DNA of 64,000 nucleotides from Haloflavibacter putidus (GTDB lineage: Bacteria; Bacteroidota; Bacteroidia; Flavobacteriales; Flavobacteriaceae). The DNA is taken from contig NZ_VIAR01000004.1 of the NCBI RefSeq assembly GCF_006546625.1, positions 1-64,000 on the forward strand, given 5' to 3'. Every line of letters begins with the position of its first letter. Within the stretch, counting starts at the first letter, position 1. The notes below the pieces were generated by a model. The model ran no database searches, was not told the DNA's origin, and was given only the letters and a program-made list of their open reading frames with translations. This document shows, in pieces, positions 8,114-18,073 of this stretch. A program made the position numbers and the translations under genes.

Positions 8114-10219
8114 CTAACTAATATAATTCCAGATGCTTTTATTTTTATTGATTTTTAAATAGGTGTTTTTAATCGGTTGGTTTTGGGTTTCGGTAAGTTT
8201 GGGGTCTTCTTTTAGTAATTGTATAGCTTCTTGTCGGGCTATTTTTAAGATTTGATTATCTTTTACAATATCGGCAATTTTTAGGTTTAAAACGCCACTT
8301 TGTTGGGTTCCCATAATATCTCCTGGGCCGCGTAGTTTTAAATCTACTTCGGCAATTTCAAAACCATCGTTAGTTTGTACCATTGTGTCTAAGCGGGTTT
8401 TGCTGTCTTGTGAGAGTTTATGGCCGGACATTAAAATACAATAACTTTGCTCTGCGCCACGACCAACCCGACCTCTAAGTTGGTGCAATTGCGATAAACC
8501 AAAACGCTCTGCACTTTCTATCACCATTACGCTGGCATTGGGTACATTTACGCCAACTTCAATAACTGTTGTGGCAACCATAATTTGTGTTTCGCCTTTA
8601 GCAAAACGGTTCATCTCAAAATCTTTATCTGCCGGTTTCATTTTGCCGTGTACAATAGAGATTTGATAATCCGGCATAGGAAACTCGCGTACAATACTTT
8701 CGTAGCCATCCATTAAATCTTTATAATCCATTGCCTGGCTTTCTTCAATCAACGGATAAACAATATATATTTGTCGGCCTTTTTTTACTTCATCTTTTAT
8801 AAATTTAAAAACTGCCAAACGGTGACTGTCAAAACGGTGCACGGTTTTTATAGATTTTCTTCCCGGCGGCAACTCGTCTATTACAGAAATATCTAAATCG
8901 CCGTAAAGGCTCATTGCCAAGGTACGCGGAATTGGCGTAGCCGTCATTACCAAAATGTGTGGTGGCAAGCTGTTTTTCTTCCATAATTTGGCACGTTGGG
9001 CAACCCCAAAACGGTGTTGCTCGTCTATAATTGCCAAGCCAAGATTTTTAAATTGTACTTTATCTTCTAAAACCGCGTGGGTGCCAATTAATAAATCCAG
9101 CTCGCCGCTTTCTAGTTTTTCGTGTAAAATACGACGGTCTTTGGTTTTGGTAGAGCCCGTGAGCAAGGCAATTTCTATCCCAGATTTATCGCCCATTTCT
9201 TTTAGGCTATTATAATGTTGCGTGGCCAGAATTTCTGTGGGCGCCATTAGGCAAACTTGAAAATTGTTATCAAAAGCAATTAAACTAACCAACCAAGCGA
9301 CCATGGTTTTTCCCGAGCCAACATCGCCTTGTAGCAATCGGTTCATTTGGGCACCGGTACCTAAATCAAATCGTATTTCTTTTACCACGCGTTTTTGCGC
9401 TTTGGTAAGTTCAAAAGGTAAATACTTTTGGTAAAAAGTATTAAAATAATCGCCTACTTTATCAAAAACAAAACCTTTTATTTTTTGCTTTCGGGTTTGG
9501 TTTTTAACGATAAGTTGTAACTGAATAAAAAATAATTCTTCCAGCTTTAAGCGGAATTGCGCCTTAGATAATTTTTCTGCATTCTGCGGAAAATGCACTT
9601 GCAACAAAGCTTCTGATTTGGACAATAGCTTATACTTTTCTATGATTTTCGCAGAAAGCGTTTCCTTAAAACCGGCGCGGTTTTCTCTAAAAATTTGTTG
9701 AATACATTTTATAATTACCCGGTTGCTCACGCCTTGTTTGGTAAGCTTTTCGGTAGAAGGGTAAACCGGTTGCATAGCAATACGCGTGTTTTTTTTATGC
9801 TCGCTAAGCAATTCCATTTCGGGGTGCGGCATAGAAAAACTGCCGTTAAACCAATTTACTTTACCAAAAATCACATAAGCCTGGTTTATTTTTAAACTTT
9901 CTTTTATCCATTTATGGCCGCGAAACCAGACCAGTTCCATTTTGCCGGTATCGTCTATAAATTGTGCCACTAAGCGCTTGCCGCGTTTTTGTTCTACAGT
10001 TTTTAGGTGTACAATTTTACCCACTATTTGCACTTCTGCAGAATTGCGTTGTAGCTCTCTAATTTTATAATATCGGGTTTTATCTATATACCTATTGGGA
10101 AATAAATTGAGCAAATCTGCATAAGAAAATATTCCCATTTCTTTTTTTAGCAGCTCTGCACGGTTTGGTCCAACCCCTTTTAAATACTCTATTGGCGTAT
10201 GCAAATTTTCGGAATTCAT
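8114..10219 (-). CDS. recG: ATP-dependent DNA helicase RecG
   Basis: RecG remodels stalled forks and branch-migrates Holliday junctions. From the ATG at 10219 the protein has 701 residues, the usual length. The longer frame to 10300 adds 27 hydrophobic, non-homologous residues and was rejected. An N-terminal wedge/OB domain precedes the helicase core, with Walker A GDVGSGKT at about residue 298, the DEQH box near residue 399, and the HQLRGRVGRG motif and RecG-specific C-terminal region further on. It is divergent from the M1 aminopeptidase gene, with 91 bases between the start codons. Confidence 0.96.
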   Translation of the reverse strand: MNSENLHTPIEYLKGVGPNRAELLKKEMGIFSYADLLNLFPNRYIDKTRYYKIRELQRNSAEVQIVGKIVHLKTVEQKRGKRLVAQFIDDTGKMELVWFRGHKWIKESLKINQAYVIFGKVNWFNGSFSMPHPEMELLSEHKKNTRIAMQPVYPSTEKLTKQGVSNRVIIKCIQQIFRENRAGFKETLSAKIIEKYKLLSKSEALLQVHFPQNAEKLSKAQFRLKLEELFFIQLQLIVKNQTRKQKIKGFVFDKVGDYFNTFYQKYLPFELTKAQKRVVKEIRFDLGTGAQMNRLLQGDVGSGKTMVAWLVSLIAFDNNFQVCLMAPTEILATQHYNSLKEMGDKSGIEIALLTGSTKTKDRRILHEKLESGELDLLIGTHAVLEDKVQFKNLGLAIIDEQHRFGVAQRAKLWKKNSLPPHILVMTATPIPRTLAMSLYGDLDISVIDELPPGRKSIKTVHRFDSHRLAVFKFIKDEVKKGRQIYIVYPLIEESQAMDYKDLMDGYESIVREFPMPDYQISIVHGKMKPADKDFEMNRFAKGETQIMVATTVIEVGVNVPNASVMVIESAERFGLSQLHQLRGRVGRGAEQSYCILMSGHKLSQDSKTRLDTMVQTNDGFEIAEVDLKLRGPGDIMGTQQSGVLNLKIADIVKDNQILKIARQEAIQLLKEDPKLTETQNQPIKNTYLKINKNKSIWNYIS

Positions 10220-10310
10220 AAAAACGAAGATAGTAAATTTCAAAAACAGGAATACTACATTGGAATAAAATGATTTTTGTACTTTGCAGTACGATATCAA
10301 TCAAAAAATA

Positions 10311-12389
10311 ATGAAGTACTTTTTTTGCTGTTGCTTTGCACTTTTAACCCAAATTTTGCCCGCGCAACAATTAGATAAGGTAGATTTTTTACAACTAAAC
10401 GCCGCCTTAGAAATTTTCCCTGAAAAGGAATTGATACAAGGAGACGTAGAACTAAATTTTAAAATTCTTGAAGCTACAGATTCTATTTATGTAGACGCCA
10501 AAAATATGCAAGCCACTTTGCAAAAAGGTTCGACTTTTGACGCTACTTTACACCTTGCAAAAGACAAAATATGGATTTTAGGCAATTTTAAAAAGAACAA
10601 AACCTATACGTTGCATTTTAGCTATTCGGTACAACCAAAACAAACCATGTATTTTTTAGGATGGGATAGTGGTGGCAGCAAACAAGTTTGGACGCAAGGC
10701 CAAGGTAAATATACTTCGCATTGGTTGCCCAGTATAGACGATGTAAACGATAAATTAATTTTTTCGATAGATTATAAAATTCCGAAAAAATTAAAGCTGG
10801 CTGCCAATGGTAAGTTGGTAGACACGTTGGTTACTGCCAACAAGAAGCTTTGGCGTTACCAGATGCAAAAACCTATGAGCAGTTATTTGGTAGCAATGGC
10901 TTTTGGAAATTATGCTTATAAAACTATAGAAGCAGAAAATGGCACGCCGCTTAAATTGTATTACGAACCCAAAGATTCTTTAAAAGTAGAACCAACCTAC
11001 CGGTATACAAAAGAAATTTTTGACTTTTTGGAAGCAGAAATCGGGGTAGATTATCCTTGGCAAAACAACAAACAAGTTCCTGTGCGCGATTTTTTATATG
11101 CCGGCATGGAGAATACCAGTCTTACCATTTTTTCAGAAAGTTTTGTAACAGATTCTATTGGGTTTATAGACCGTAATTATGTAAACGTAAACGCGCACGA
11201 GTTGGCGCACCAATGGTTTGGAAATCTGGTTACCGAAACATCTTCCACGCATCACTGGTTGCAAGAAGGTTTTGCAACCTATTATGCTTTATTGGCAGAA
11301 CGCGAAATTTTTGGCGACGATTATTTTTACTATAAACTCTACCAAAGTGCCGAACAGTTACGCGCTTTAAGCGAAAGCGGAAAAGGAGAAGCTTTGCTTA
11401 ACCCTAAAGCTAGTAGCTTAACGTTTTATCAAAAAGGCGCTTGGGCTTTACATATTTTAAAAGAGAAAATAGGAAAGGAGGCCTTTACGGAAGCAATACG
11501 CGCTTATCTAAAAAAATATGCTTATAAAAATGTAACAACAGACAATTTCTTTACGGAAGTAGAAAAAGTAAGCCAAACAGACCTAACCGAATTTAAGAAA
11601 AATTGGATGCTACAATCTGCTTTTCAAGCGCGAGAAGCTTTAGAGAGTTTAAAGAAGTCTTCTTTTATGCGAGAGTATTTAGATTTGGCAGCTTTGCGTA
11701 CAAAAACTTTAGAGAGTAAACGCATAGATCTGCAAAAAGCTTTATCTTTTCCGGTAAACGATTATTTGGGGCAAGAAGCAGTGTATCAATTAGCTTCCGA
11801 AAATACTGCTTCTGTTATAAATCTATATAAAAAAGCCTTTGCCAGTAATAATATTTTGGTGCGGCAAGCTATTGCCTTGCGCTCAAATAAAATTCCGAAA
11901 AATTTACAAACCCAATACGAAAGTCTTTTGGAAGATGCTTCTTATCTTACCAAAGAAAAAGCTTTGTTGAGTTTATGGCAAAACTTTCCGCGAAAGCGTC
12001 ATGAATATTTAGATAAAATGCGCGGTATTGAAGGTTTTAGAAATAAAAATATAGAGCTTTTATGGCTTACTTTAAATTTGGCCACTCCAGATTATGAGCC
12101 GGCAAAACAACAAGATTATTACAATAAATTATCCGGTTATACAGCGCCAAAATACGATTATGCAGTGCGCGAAAATGCTTTTGGTTATTTGTACCAGATA
12201 AATCTTTTTTCGGTAAAAAATTACAAAGATTTATTGCAAGGCACGACGCACGAAGTCTGGCGTTTTAGAAAGTTTTGCAGGCAGTTGTTGGCGCAATTGT
12301 TAAGCGAACAAGAGCACAGAGCAGAAATACAAGCTTTGGCAAACGATTTGCCTGCAAAACAACAAAAATATTTAGAAAAACAATTATAG
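10311..12389 (+). CDS. M1 family metallopeptidase (aminopeptidase N-like)
   Basis: A 692-residue zinc aminopeptidase with a Sec signal peptide ending near PAQQ, so it acts in the periplasm or at the surface. The substrate-binding GMENT variant of GAMEN precedes the zinc motif HELAHQW, and the third ligand is the glutamate 18 residues later in WLQEGFATY. The motif starts at about residue 296. The C-terminal half is helical, as in M1 enzymes. The ATG at 10311 puts the signal at the true N-terminus; an upstream in-frame start at 10284 does not. The patatin gene follows 1 base after the stop. Confidence 0.93.
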   Translation: MKYFFCCCFALLTQILPAQQLDKVDFLQLNAALEIFPEKELIQGDVELNFKILEATDSIYVDAKNMQATLQKGSTFDATLHLAKDKIWILGNFKKNKTYTLHFSYSVQPKQTMYFLGWDSGGSKQVWTQGQGKYTSHWLPSIDDVNDKLIFSIDYKIPKKLKLAANGKLVDTLVTANKKLWRYQMQKPMSSYLVAMAFGNYAYKTIEAENGTPLKLYYEPKDSLKVEPTYRYTKEIFDFLEAEIGVDYPWQNNKQVPVRDFLYAGMENTSLTIFSESFVTDSIGFIDRNYVNVNAHELAHQWFGNLVTETSSTHHWLQEGFATYYALLAEREIFGDDYFYYKLYQSAEQLRALSESGKGEALLNPKASSLTFYQKGAWALHILKEKIGKEAFTEAIRAYLKKYAYKNVTTDNFFTEVEKVSQTDLTEFKKNWMLQSAFQAREALESLKKSSFMREYLDLAALRTKTLESKRIDLQKALSFPVNDYLGQEAVYQLASENTASVINLYKKAFASNNILVRQAIALRSNKIPKNLQTQYESLLEDASYLTKEKALLSLWQNFPRKRHEYLDKMRGIEGFRNKNIELLWLTLNLATPDYEPAKQQDYYNKLSGYTAPKYDYAVRENAFGYLYQINLFSVKNYKDLLQGTTHEVWRFRKFCRQLLAQLLSEQEHRAEIQALANDLPAKQQKYLEKQL

Positions 12390-12390
12390 T

Positions 12391-13299
12391 ATGCGGGCAT
12401 TGGTAATCTCTGGAGGAGGAAGTAAAGGAGCGTACGCCGGCGGGGTGGCAGAGCATTTAATTAGAATACAAAACAATAAATACGATATTTTTGTGGGTTC
12501 TTCTACCGGTAGTTTGCTGCTTACCCATTTGAGCATAAATAAGATTAATAAATTATATCAAATTTATACCAATGTTAACCAACGAAGCATTTTTAGTTTA
12601 AATCCGTTTATCGTAAAAAAACGCGAAAACAGAGAGTACGTTAGTATTAATTATACCAATACTCTTTTTCAATTTTTAAAAAGTAAACGCACTTTTGGCG
12701 AGAGTAAAAACCTGCGGAAATTAATACGAAAAAGCATTACCAGAGAAGATTTTGAAGAAGCAAGAAGGAGTGCAAAAGACTTGGTGGTAACAGTTTCTAA
12801 TTTATCCCGAAACAAGATAGAGTATAAAAGTATTCACGAATTTTCTTATAAAGAGTTTTGCGATTGGATTTGGATCTCCTGCAACTACGTGCCATTTATG
12901 AGTTTAGCAGAAAAAGATGGTTACGAATATGCAGATGGTGGTTTTGGCTGTGTTGTTCCTATACGCGAAGCCATAAGAAGAGGTGCCACAGAAATTGATG
13001 CTGTAATTCTAGAGTCTGAAAATCTAGAGCATAATAAAGTGCTGGGACAAAACCCGTTTTCTTTAATGGTAAACTTATACGGTTTTGTAATAGACCAAAT
13101 AGAGCGTAGTAATATTATAGAAGGTAAATTGGCGGCTGCCAACAAAGATGTTTCTTTAAACCTATATTATACGCCAAGTAGACTTACAGAAAACTCGCTG
13201 GTTTTTAATAAAAAACTAATGCGCAGCTGGTGGGCACAAGGTTTTGATTATGCCGAAAAAAAGTCAAAAGAGCTTAAAGAAAACATCTTAAAAGAATAA
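12391..13299 (+). CDS. Patatin-like phospholipase
   Basis: A 302-residue cytoplasmic patatin-fold hydrolase, expected to cleave acyl esters of lipids. The oxyanion loop GGGSKG is at residues 8-13, the nucleophile elbow GSSTG places Ser38 at the active site, and the second dyad residue is the Asp of DGG near residue 181. It begins one base after the aminopeptidase stop codon, so translation is probably coupled. It ends 5 bases from the convergent gene at 13305. Confidence 0.9.
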   Translation: MRALVISGGGSKGAYAGGVAEHLIRIQNNKYDIFVGSSTGSLLLTHLSINKINKLYQIYTNVNQRSIFSLNPFIVKKRENREYVSINYTNTLFQFLKSKRTFGESKNLRKLIRKSITREDFEEARRSAKDLVVTVSNLSRNKIEYKSIHEFSYKEFCDWIWISCNYVPFMSLAEKDGYEYADGGFGCVVPIREAIRRGATEIDAVILESENLEHNKVLGQNPFSLMVNLYGFVIDQIERSNIIEGKLAAANKDVSLNLYYTPSRLTENSLVFNKKLMRSWWAQGFDYAEKKSKELKENILKE

Positions 13300-13304
13300 A
13301 CTTT

Positions 13305-13826
13305 TTACCACAGGTTTTTTACTTCTTGCTTTATATAAGCCAAACCAGTAGCACTGGGCGGATTCTTATCTACCAACTCAGACAAAATAACTTCTCGTAG
13401 CTTAGCGGGACTGTCTACTTTCTCGCTCATATTAGTTTTTCTTATCAATGCAATGGTAGAATTTTTTGTAGCTTTTATAGCATACCAACATTTATCACTT
13501 ATATAGATTTGTTGTGCCAAATTATGTTCAAATTCCTGTTCTATATGTTGTATTAATAAATTTTCATAATCGTGTTTATTGTTGTTGTAGGGTTTAATCC
13601 TAACCAACAAACTACCCGGGTCTATACGTTCTAAAAAAAGCGTCATACGTTCCATAGCTTGCAAGCGTAGCGGTAAAGAAGTTTTATTGTTTTCCCGTCG
13701 TAACATATAATAACGGCGTTCTTCTTCGTTTTTTAAAAAAGAATTAAAAAAATAATAAGCAACAAAACCAACGATTAAGCTGGGTAATACGTACAGTAAA
13801 ATTTGGAGTAGGTTAATTTCTTGCAT
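13305..13826 (-). CDS. Membrane-anchored protein of unknown function
   Basis: A 173-residue protein with one N-terminal transmembrane helix (about residues 7-28) followed by a basic, arginine-rich juxtamembrane segment and a soluble helical domain that ends with a conserved-looking LVDKNPPSATGLAYIK region. It resembles a Bacteroidota-specific DUF family of small anchored proteins; the exact family is uncertain. It lies 22 bases downstream of the GltS-like gene on the same strand and is probably co-transcribed with it. Confidence 0.7.
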   Translation of the reverse strand: MQEINLLQILLYVLPSLIVGFVAYYFFNSFLKNEEERRYYMLRRENNKTSLPLRLQAMERMTLFLERIDPGSLLVRIKPYNNNKHDYENLLIQHIEQEFEHNLAQQIYISDKCWYAIKATKNSTIALIRKTNMSEKVDSPAKLREVILSELVDKNPPSATGLAYIKQEVKNLW

Positions 13827-13848
13827 AAAAAATTGGAGTAAAATTTAA

Positions 13849-15453
13849 TTAATATCTAATGGTGTTTTTGTCTATTTTTTTCTCTTTAATCATTTCTCTG
13901 TAGCTACCACCTAAATCTGGACAATCTTGCAGTGCTTTCATCCCTTCAAAAGGCACTTCTACCTTGTGGTATTCATAAGAATCTGCCAGACTTTTAGTAA
14001 AATCTTGATCGCTTAGGTTAATATCTACATCATCCATCGTGTATTGACAAGGATGTTCATAGCCTGAGGCGTGGGTAAGTTCTATAAATTCTTTACGGAA
14101 ATTTTTAAAATAGAAATTTACTCGCGTAGCTTTATCTTTTACATTAATGCCGGCTTGCAACCATTTGCTTTGGGTAGCAACTCCCGTAGGACAACGATTG
14201 GTATGGCAAGCTTGCGCTTGAATGCAACCAATGCTCAACATTGCTTCTCTACCAACATTTATACAGTCTACGCCCATAGCAAAAGCCATAGTTGCCGAAG
14301 AAGGGAAACCTAAACGGCCGGCGCCAATTAGCACCAAACGTTCTGTAAGATTGTGATTTTTTAGAATTTTATACAAATCTCTGAAACCATACATAAATGG
14401 TAAAGCAACGTGGTCTGCAAAACTCGGCGGGGCAGCTCCGGTACCGCCTTCGCCACCATCTACGGTAATAAAATCTGGTCCGCAATCTTTAGCTTCCATA
14501 ATGGTAGCCAATTCTACCCATTGGTCCATTTTACCAATAGCAGCTTTAATACCCACCGGCAAACCGGTTTCTTCGGCTATAGCTTCTATCAAATCTACCA
14601 TTTCATCAATATTTGAAAAAGCCGTATGATATGGCGGGGAAACCACATCTTTATTTAGCGGTACTTTCCTGATTTGTGCTATTTCTTTAGTAATTTTAGA
14701 AGCCGGTAAAACCCCACCCTTTCCGGGTTTTGCTCCTTGTGATAGTTTAATCTCAATGGCTTTTATACAAGGATTTTTGTCTACCAACTTTTTTAATTCT
14801 TTTAAGGAAAAATTTCCCTCTTTATCGCGCACGCCAAAATAACCGGTTCCTATTTGGTAAATTATATCTCCGCCCTTTTTATGATAAGGAGATAAACCGC
14901 CTTCGCCAGTATTGTGATAAGCATAAGCTTTTTTTACGCCTCTGTTTAAAGACTCTATAGCTTTGGCAGATAAACTTCCAAAACTCATAGCAGAAACATT
15001 AATTACAGAAGCAGGGCGGTAAGGTTTTCTACGCTTATTGTGTTTACCCATCACTTTGGCGCAAGGTAAAAAATAAGGATCTTCAATATTAGGATGATTT
15101 TCCGGCATTCTGTAAGGAATCATCGCATTATTGATAAAAATATAATTGGTTTCAAATATATCTCTATCTGTGCCAAAACCTTCGTAGTTATTTTGGTTTT
15201 TGGCAGAAGCGTAGACCCAGCCTCGTTCAATTCTATCAAAAGGTAATTCTTCGCGATTATTGGCAACAATATATTGCCGTAGCTCCGGGCCTATACTTTC
15301 TAAGATATATCTAAAATGCCCTACTACCGGAAAGTTGTGCTTAATGGTATGTTCTTTATTAAAAAAAACGTCTTTAATAGCAATAAGCAAAACGAAAATT
15401 ATAATCCATTGCCACCAAGTAATTTGCCCTAAAAAGTCTAATATGGCATCCAT
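13849..15453 (-). CDS. FMN-binding glutamate synthase family protein
   Basis: A 534-residue protein with an N-terminal transmembrane helix (about residues 8-25), then the FMN-binding TIM barrel of the glutamate synthase large subunit. The glycine-rich VDGGEGGTGAAP segment binds the FMN/substrate region, and GCIQAQACHTNRC near residue 405 has the Cx5Cx4C spacing of the GltS [3Fe-4S] cluster. The amidotransferase and GXGXG domains of true GltB are absent, so glutamate synthase activity should not be assumed. The start at 15453 is preferred to 15501, because it places the membrane helix at the N-terminus. Confidence 0.9.
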   Translation of the reverse strand: MDAILDFLGQITWWQWIIIFVLLIAIKDVFFNKEHTIKHNFPVVGHFRYILESIGPELRQYIVANNREELPFDRIERGWVYASAKNQNNYEGFGTDRDIFETNYIFINNAMIPYRMPENHPNIEDPYFLPCAKVMGKHNKRRKPYRPASVINVSAMSFGSLSAKAIESLNRGVKKAYAYHNTGEGGLSPYHKKGGDIIYQIGTGYFGVRDKEGNFSLKELKKLVDKNPCIKAIEIKLSQGAKPGKGGVLPASKITKEIAQIRKVPLNKDVVSPPYHTAFSNIDEMVDLIEAIAEETGLPVGIKAAIGKMDQWVELATIMEAKDCGPDFITVDGGEGGTGAAPPSFADHVALPFMYGFRDLYKILKNHNLTERLVLIGAGRLGFPSSATMAFAMGVDCINVGREAMLSIGCIQAQACHTNRCPTGVATQSKWLQAGINVKDKATRVNFYFKNFRKEFIELTHASGYEHPCQYTMDDVDINLSDQDFTKSLADSYEYHKVEVPFEGMKALQDCPDLGGSYREMIKEKKIDKNTIRY

Positions 15454-15535
15454 ACAGTTGTGTTTTAAAATACTAATATATTTAAAATTATAATGCCACA
15501 ATTAAAATTATACAATGTTTATAAAATGTTTTGGC

Positions 15536-15568
15536 TTGCCGGCTTAATTTAGGATTTTTGTAACTTTA
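15536..15568 (+). promoter_or_regulatory. Promoter of uvrD
   Basis: A -33 TTG (15536-15538), a 22-base spacer and a -7 element TAACTTTA (15561-15568) fit the Bacteroidota consensus with one mismatch. The predicted leader to the TTG start codon is about 19 bases. Confidence 0.55.
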
Positions 15569-15590
15569 CGGTTTTAAAAAAGCATTTAGA

Positions 15591-17912
15591 TTGGAAAAGT
15601 ATTTAGAAGGATTGAATGAAGCGCAATTAGCGCCTGTTTTGCATAAAGAAGGACCATTAATTGTGATTGCCGGAGCCGGTTCTGGTAAGACCAGGGTATT
15701 AACCTACAGAATTGCACATTTAATGCATGAAGGAGTAGATCCGTTTAATATTTTGTCGTTAACTTTTACCAATAAAGCCGCGCGCGAAATGAAAAGCAGG
15801 ATTGCGCAAATTGCCGGGGCTAGCGAGACAAAAAACCTCTGGATGGGAACTTTTCACTCTATTTTTGCCAGAATTTTAAGAATAGAGGCAGATAAACTGG
15901 GCTATCCTTCTAACTTTACTATTTACGACACCAAAGATTCGCAAGCACTTATTGGTAGCATCATTAAAGAGATGAAATTAGATAAAGACGTTTATAAATA
16001 TAAACAGATTTATTCACGTATTTCCTCTTTTAAAAATAGCTTGATTACGGTAAAAGCTTATTTTCAAAATCCTGAATTGCAAGAGGCAGATGCAATGGCA
16101 AAACGCCCCAGAATGGGCGAAATCTACGACCAATATGTAAAACGCTGCTTTAAAGCCGGTGCGATGGATTTTGATGATTTACTTTTACGCACCAACGAGT
16201 TACTAACCCGTTTTCCAGATGTGTTGGCAAAATACCAAAACAGGTTTCGGTATATTTTGGTAGACGAGTACCAAGATACCAACCACTCGCAATATTTAAT
16301 TGTGCGAGCACTTAGCGATAGATTTCAAAACATTTGTGTGGTAGGAGATGATGCGCAAAGTATTTATGCTTTTAGAGGAGCCAATATTAATAACATTTTC
16401 AATTTTCAAAAAGATTACGACGATGTAAAAACTTACCGATTAGAACAAAACTACCGCTCTACCAAAAATATTGTAAATGCAGCTAACTCTATAATAGATA
16501 AAAACCAAACCAAATTAGAAAAAGTAGTTTGGACAGAAAATCAAGACGGTGGAAAAATTATCGTAAACCGTTTACTTACAGACGGAGAAGAAGGCAGATT
16601 TGTGGCCAGTTCTATTTTTAAGAATAAGATGAATCACCAACTTAAAAATGGTGAGTTTGCGGTGCTTTACAGAACAAACGCACAAAGTAGAGCTATAGAA
16701 GATGCTTTACGGAAAAAAGGTATTCCGTATAAAATTTTTGGTGGAACTTCTTTCTATCAACGCAGAGAAATTAAAGATGTTTTAGGATACTTACGGGTAA
16801 TTACCAACCCTAAAGACGAAGAAGCTTTAAAGCGAATAATTAACTATCCGGCAAGAGGAATTGGTGCTACTACAATGGATAAATTGATGATAGCTGCCAA
16901 CCAATACGACAGATCTATTTTTGAAGTTATAGAAAATATTGCAAAAATAAACATCAATATTTCTAAAGGTATTCGTACCAAACTTACCAATTTTGTAAAT
17001 ATGATAAAGCATTTTCAGCTTATTTCGGAAAGAGAAAATGCATTTGTACTTACAGAAAGCGTTACCAAGCAAACTGGCTTGATTCAAGAGCTTAAAAAAG
17101 ACGGTACGCCAGAAGGTATTGCGCGTATCGAAAATATGGAAGAACTTTTAAACGGTATAAAAGATTTTGTAGAAGAGCAAAAAGAAATAGATGAAGCCAC
17201 CGGCTCGATAACCGAGTTTTTAGAAGATGTTGCCTTGGCCACAGATATGGATAAAGATACCGATGATGAAGATAAAGTTGCTTTAATGACCATTCACTTA
17301 GCTAAAGGATTGGAGTTTCCTTATGTGTATATTGTTGGTCTAGAAGAAGATCTTTTTCCTTCCGGAATGAGTATGAATACCCGGGCAGAATTAGAAGAAG
17401 AACGCCGCTTGTTTTATGTTGCCCTTACAAGAGCAGAAAAACAAGCTTATTTAACCTACACACAATCGCGTTACCGTTGGGGAAAATTGATAGACGCAGA
17501 ACCCAGCAGGTTTATAGAAGAAATAGACGAAACTTATATAGACTCGCAAATACCGGATGATAATTACCGCTACCAGCCAAAAATAGATTCAGATATTTTT
17601 GGCGAAGTAGACAAGAGTAAATTACGCCAACAAAAACCCGTAAAAGGCACTCCGCCACCAGCGCACAAACCTACAGAAGAGCAGTTGAAAAAATTACGGC
17701 GTTTGCGTCCTGTAGGAAGTGATAGGGTTGCAAAAAACACCAACGATAATTTGCAACTCACCCAAGGGCAAGAAGTAGAGCATTTGCGTTTTGGTAAAGG
17801 GAAGGTTTTGCAAATAGAAGGAGTAGGACAAGATAAAAAAGCTGAAATTGATTTCGAAAATGGCGGAATAAAAAAATTACTATTGCGTTTTGCTAAATTA
17901 AAAGTGTTGTAA
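15591..17912 (+). CDS. UvrD/PcrA-type superfamily 1 DNA helicase
   Basis: A 773-residue 3'-5' DNA helicase for repair and replication restart. It has Walker A GAGSGKT (28-34), the Walker B-containing VDEYQDTN, QNYRST, the LTIHLAKGLEF-type motif V region and the EEERRLFYVALTRAEK motif VI region. A disordered proline/lysine-rich linker leads to a C-terminal beta-barrel (HLRFGKGKVLQIEG), as in PcrA. Translation starts at TTG 15591: the sequence from there gives the normal UvrD N-terminus (EGLNEAQ) and no ATG lies close upstream. Confidence 0.95.
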   Translation: MEKYLEGLNEAQLAPVLHKEGPLIVIAGAGSGKTRVLTYRIAHLMHEGVDPFNILSLTFTNKAAREMKSRIAQIAGASETKNLWMGTFHSIFARILRIEADKLGYPSNFTIYDTKDSQALIGSIIKEMKLDKDVYKYKQIYSRISSFKNSLITVKAYFQNPELQEADAMAKRPRMGEIYDQYVKRCFKAGAMDFDDLLLRTNELLTRFPDVLAKYQNRFRYILVDEYQDTNHSQYLIVRALSDRFQNICVVGDDAQSIYAFRGANINNIFNFQKDYDDVKTYRLEQNYRSTKNIVNAANSIIDKNQTKLEKVVWTENQDGGKIIVNRLLTDGEEGRFVASSIFKNKMNHQLKNGEFAVLYRTNAQSRAIEDALRKKGIPYKIFGGTSFYQRREIKDVLGYLRVITNPKDEEALKRIINYPARGIGATTMDKLMIAANQYDRSIFEVIENIAKININISKGIRTKLTNFVNMIKHFQLISERENAFVLTESVTKQTGLIQELKKDGTPEGIARIENMEELLNGIKDFVEEQKEIDEATGSITEFLEDVALATDMDKDTDDEDKVALMTIHLAKGLEFPYVYIVGLEEDLFPSGMSMNTRAELEEERRLFYVALTRAEKQAYLTYTQSRYRWGKLIDAEPSRFIEEIDETYIDSQIPDDNYRYQPKIDSDIFGEVDKSKLRQQKPVKGTPPPAHKPTEEQLKKLRRLRPVGSDRVAKNTNDNLQLTQGQEVEHLRFGKGKVLQIEGVGQDKKAEIDFENGGIKKLLLRFAKLKVL

Positions 17913-18015
17913 AACAGTTTTAGAAAAACTTCAAGGTTTCAGCTAACAAATTAAGAGCGGAAAAAGCCCGTTTTAGTAAAATTAGTAAAACTTTAAAGAA
18001 AAGGAGGTGGCTTAT

Positions 18016-18049
18016 TTGGCTTACTTATGCAAAAAATTTCGTAAATTTT
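18016..18049 (+). promoter_or_regulatory. Probable promoter of tsaC
   Basis: TTG (18016-18018), a 23-base spacer and TAAATTTT (18042-18049), one base from TAnnTTTG. The predicted leader is about 20 bases. Confidence 0.4.
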
Positions 18050-18073
18050 ATGGCTTAAAAAAAATCAGATATT

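Noticed and set aside
13849-15453. Glutamate synthase large subunit (GltB)
   Set aside because: Only the FMN barrel and iron-sulfur part are present, with a membrane anchor; the glutamine amidotransferase and GXGXG domains are missing.
18001-18010. AAGGAGGTGG, a perfect Shine-Dalgarno-like sequence
   Set aside because: No start codon follows at a usable distance (the next gene begins 64 bases on) and this phylum rarely relies on such sites.
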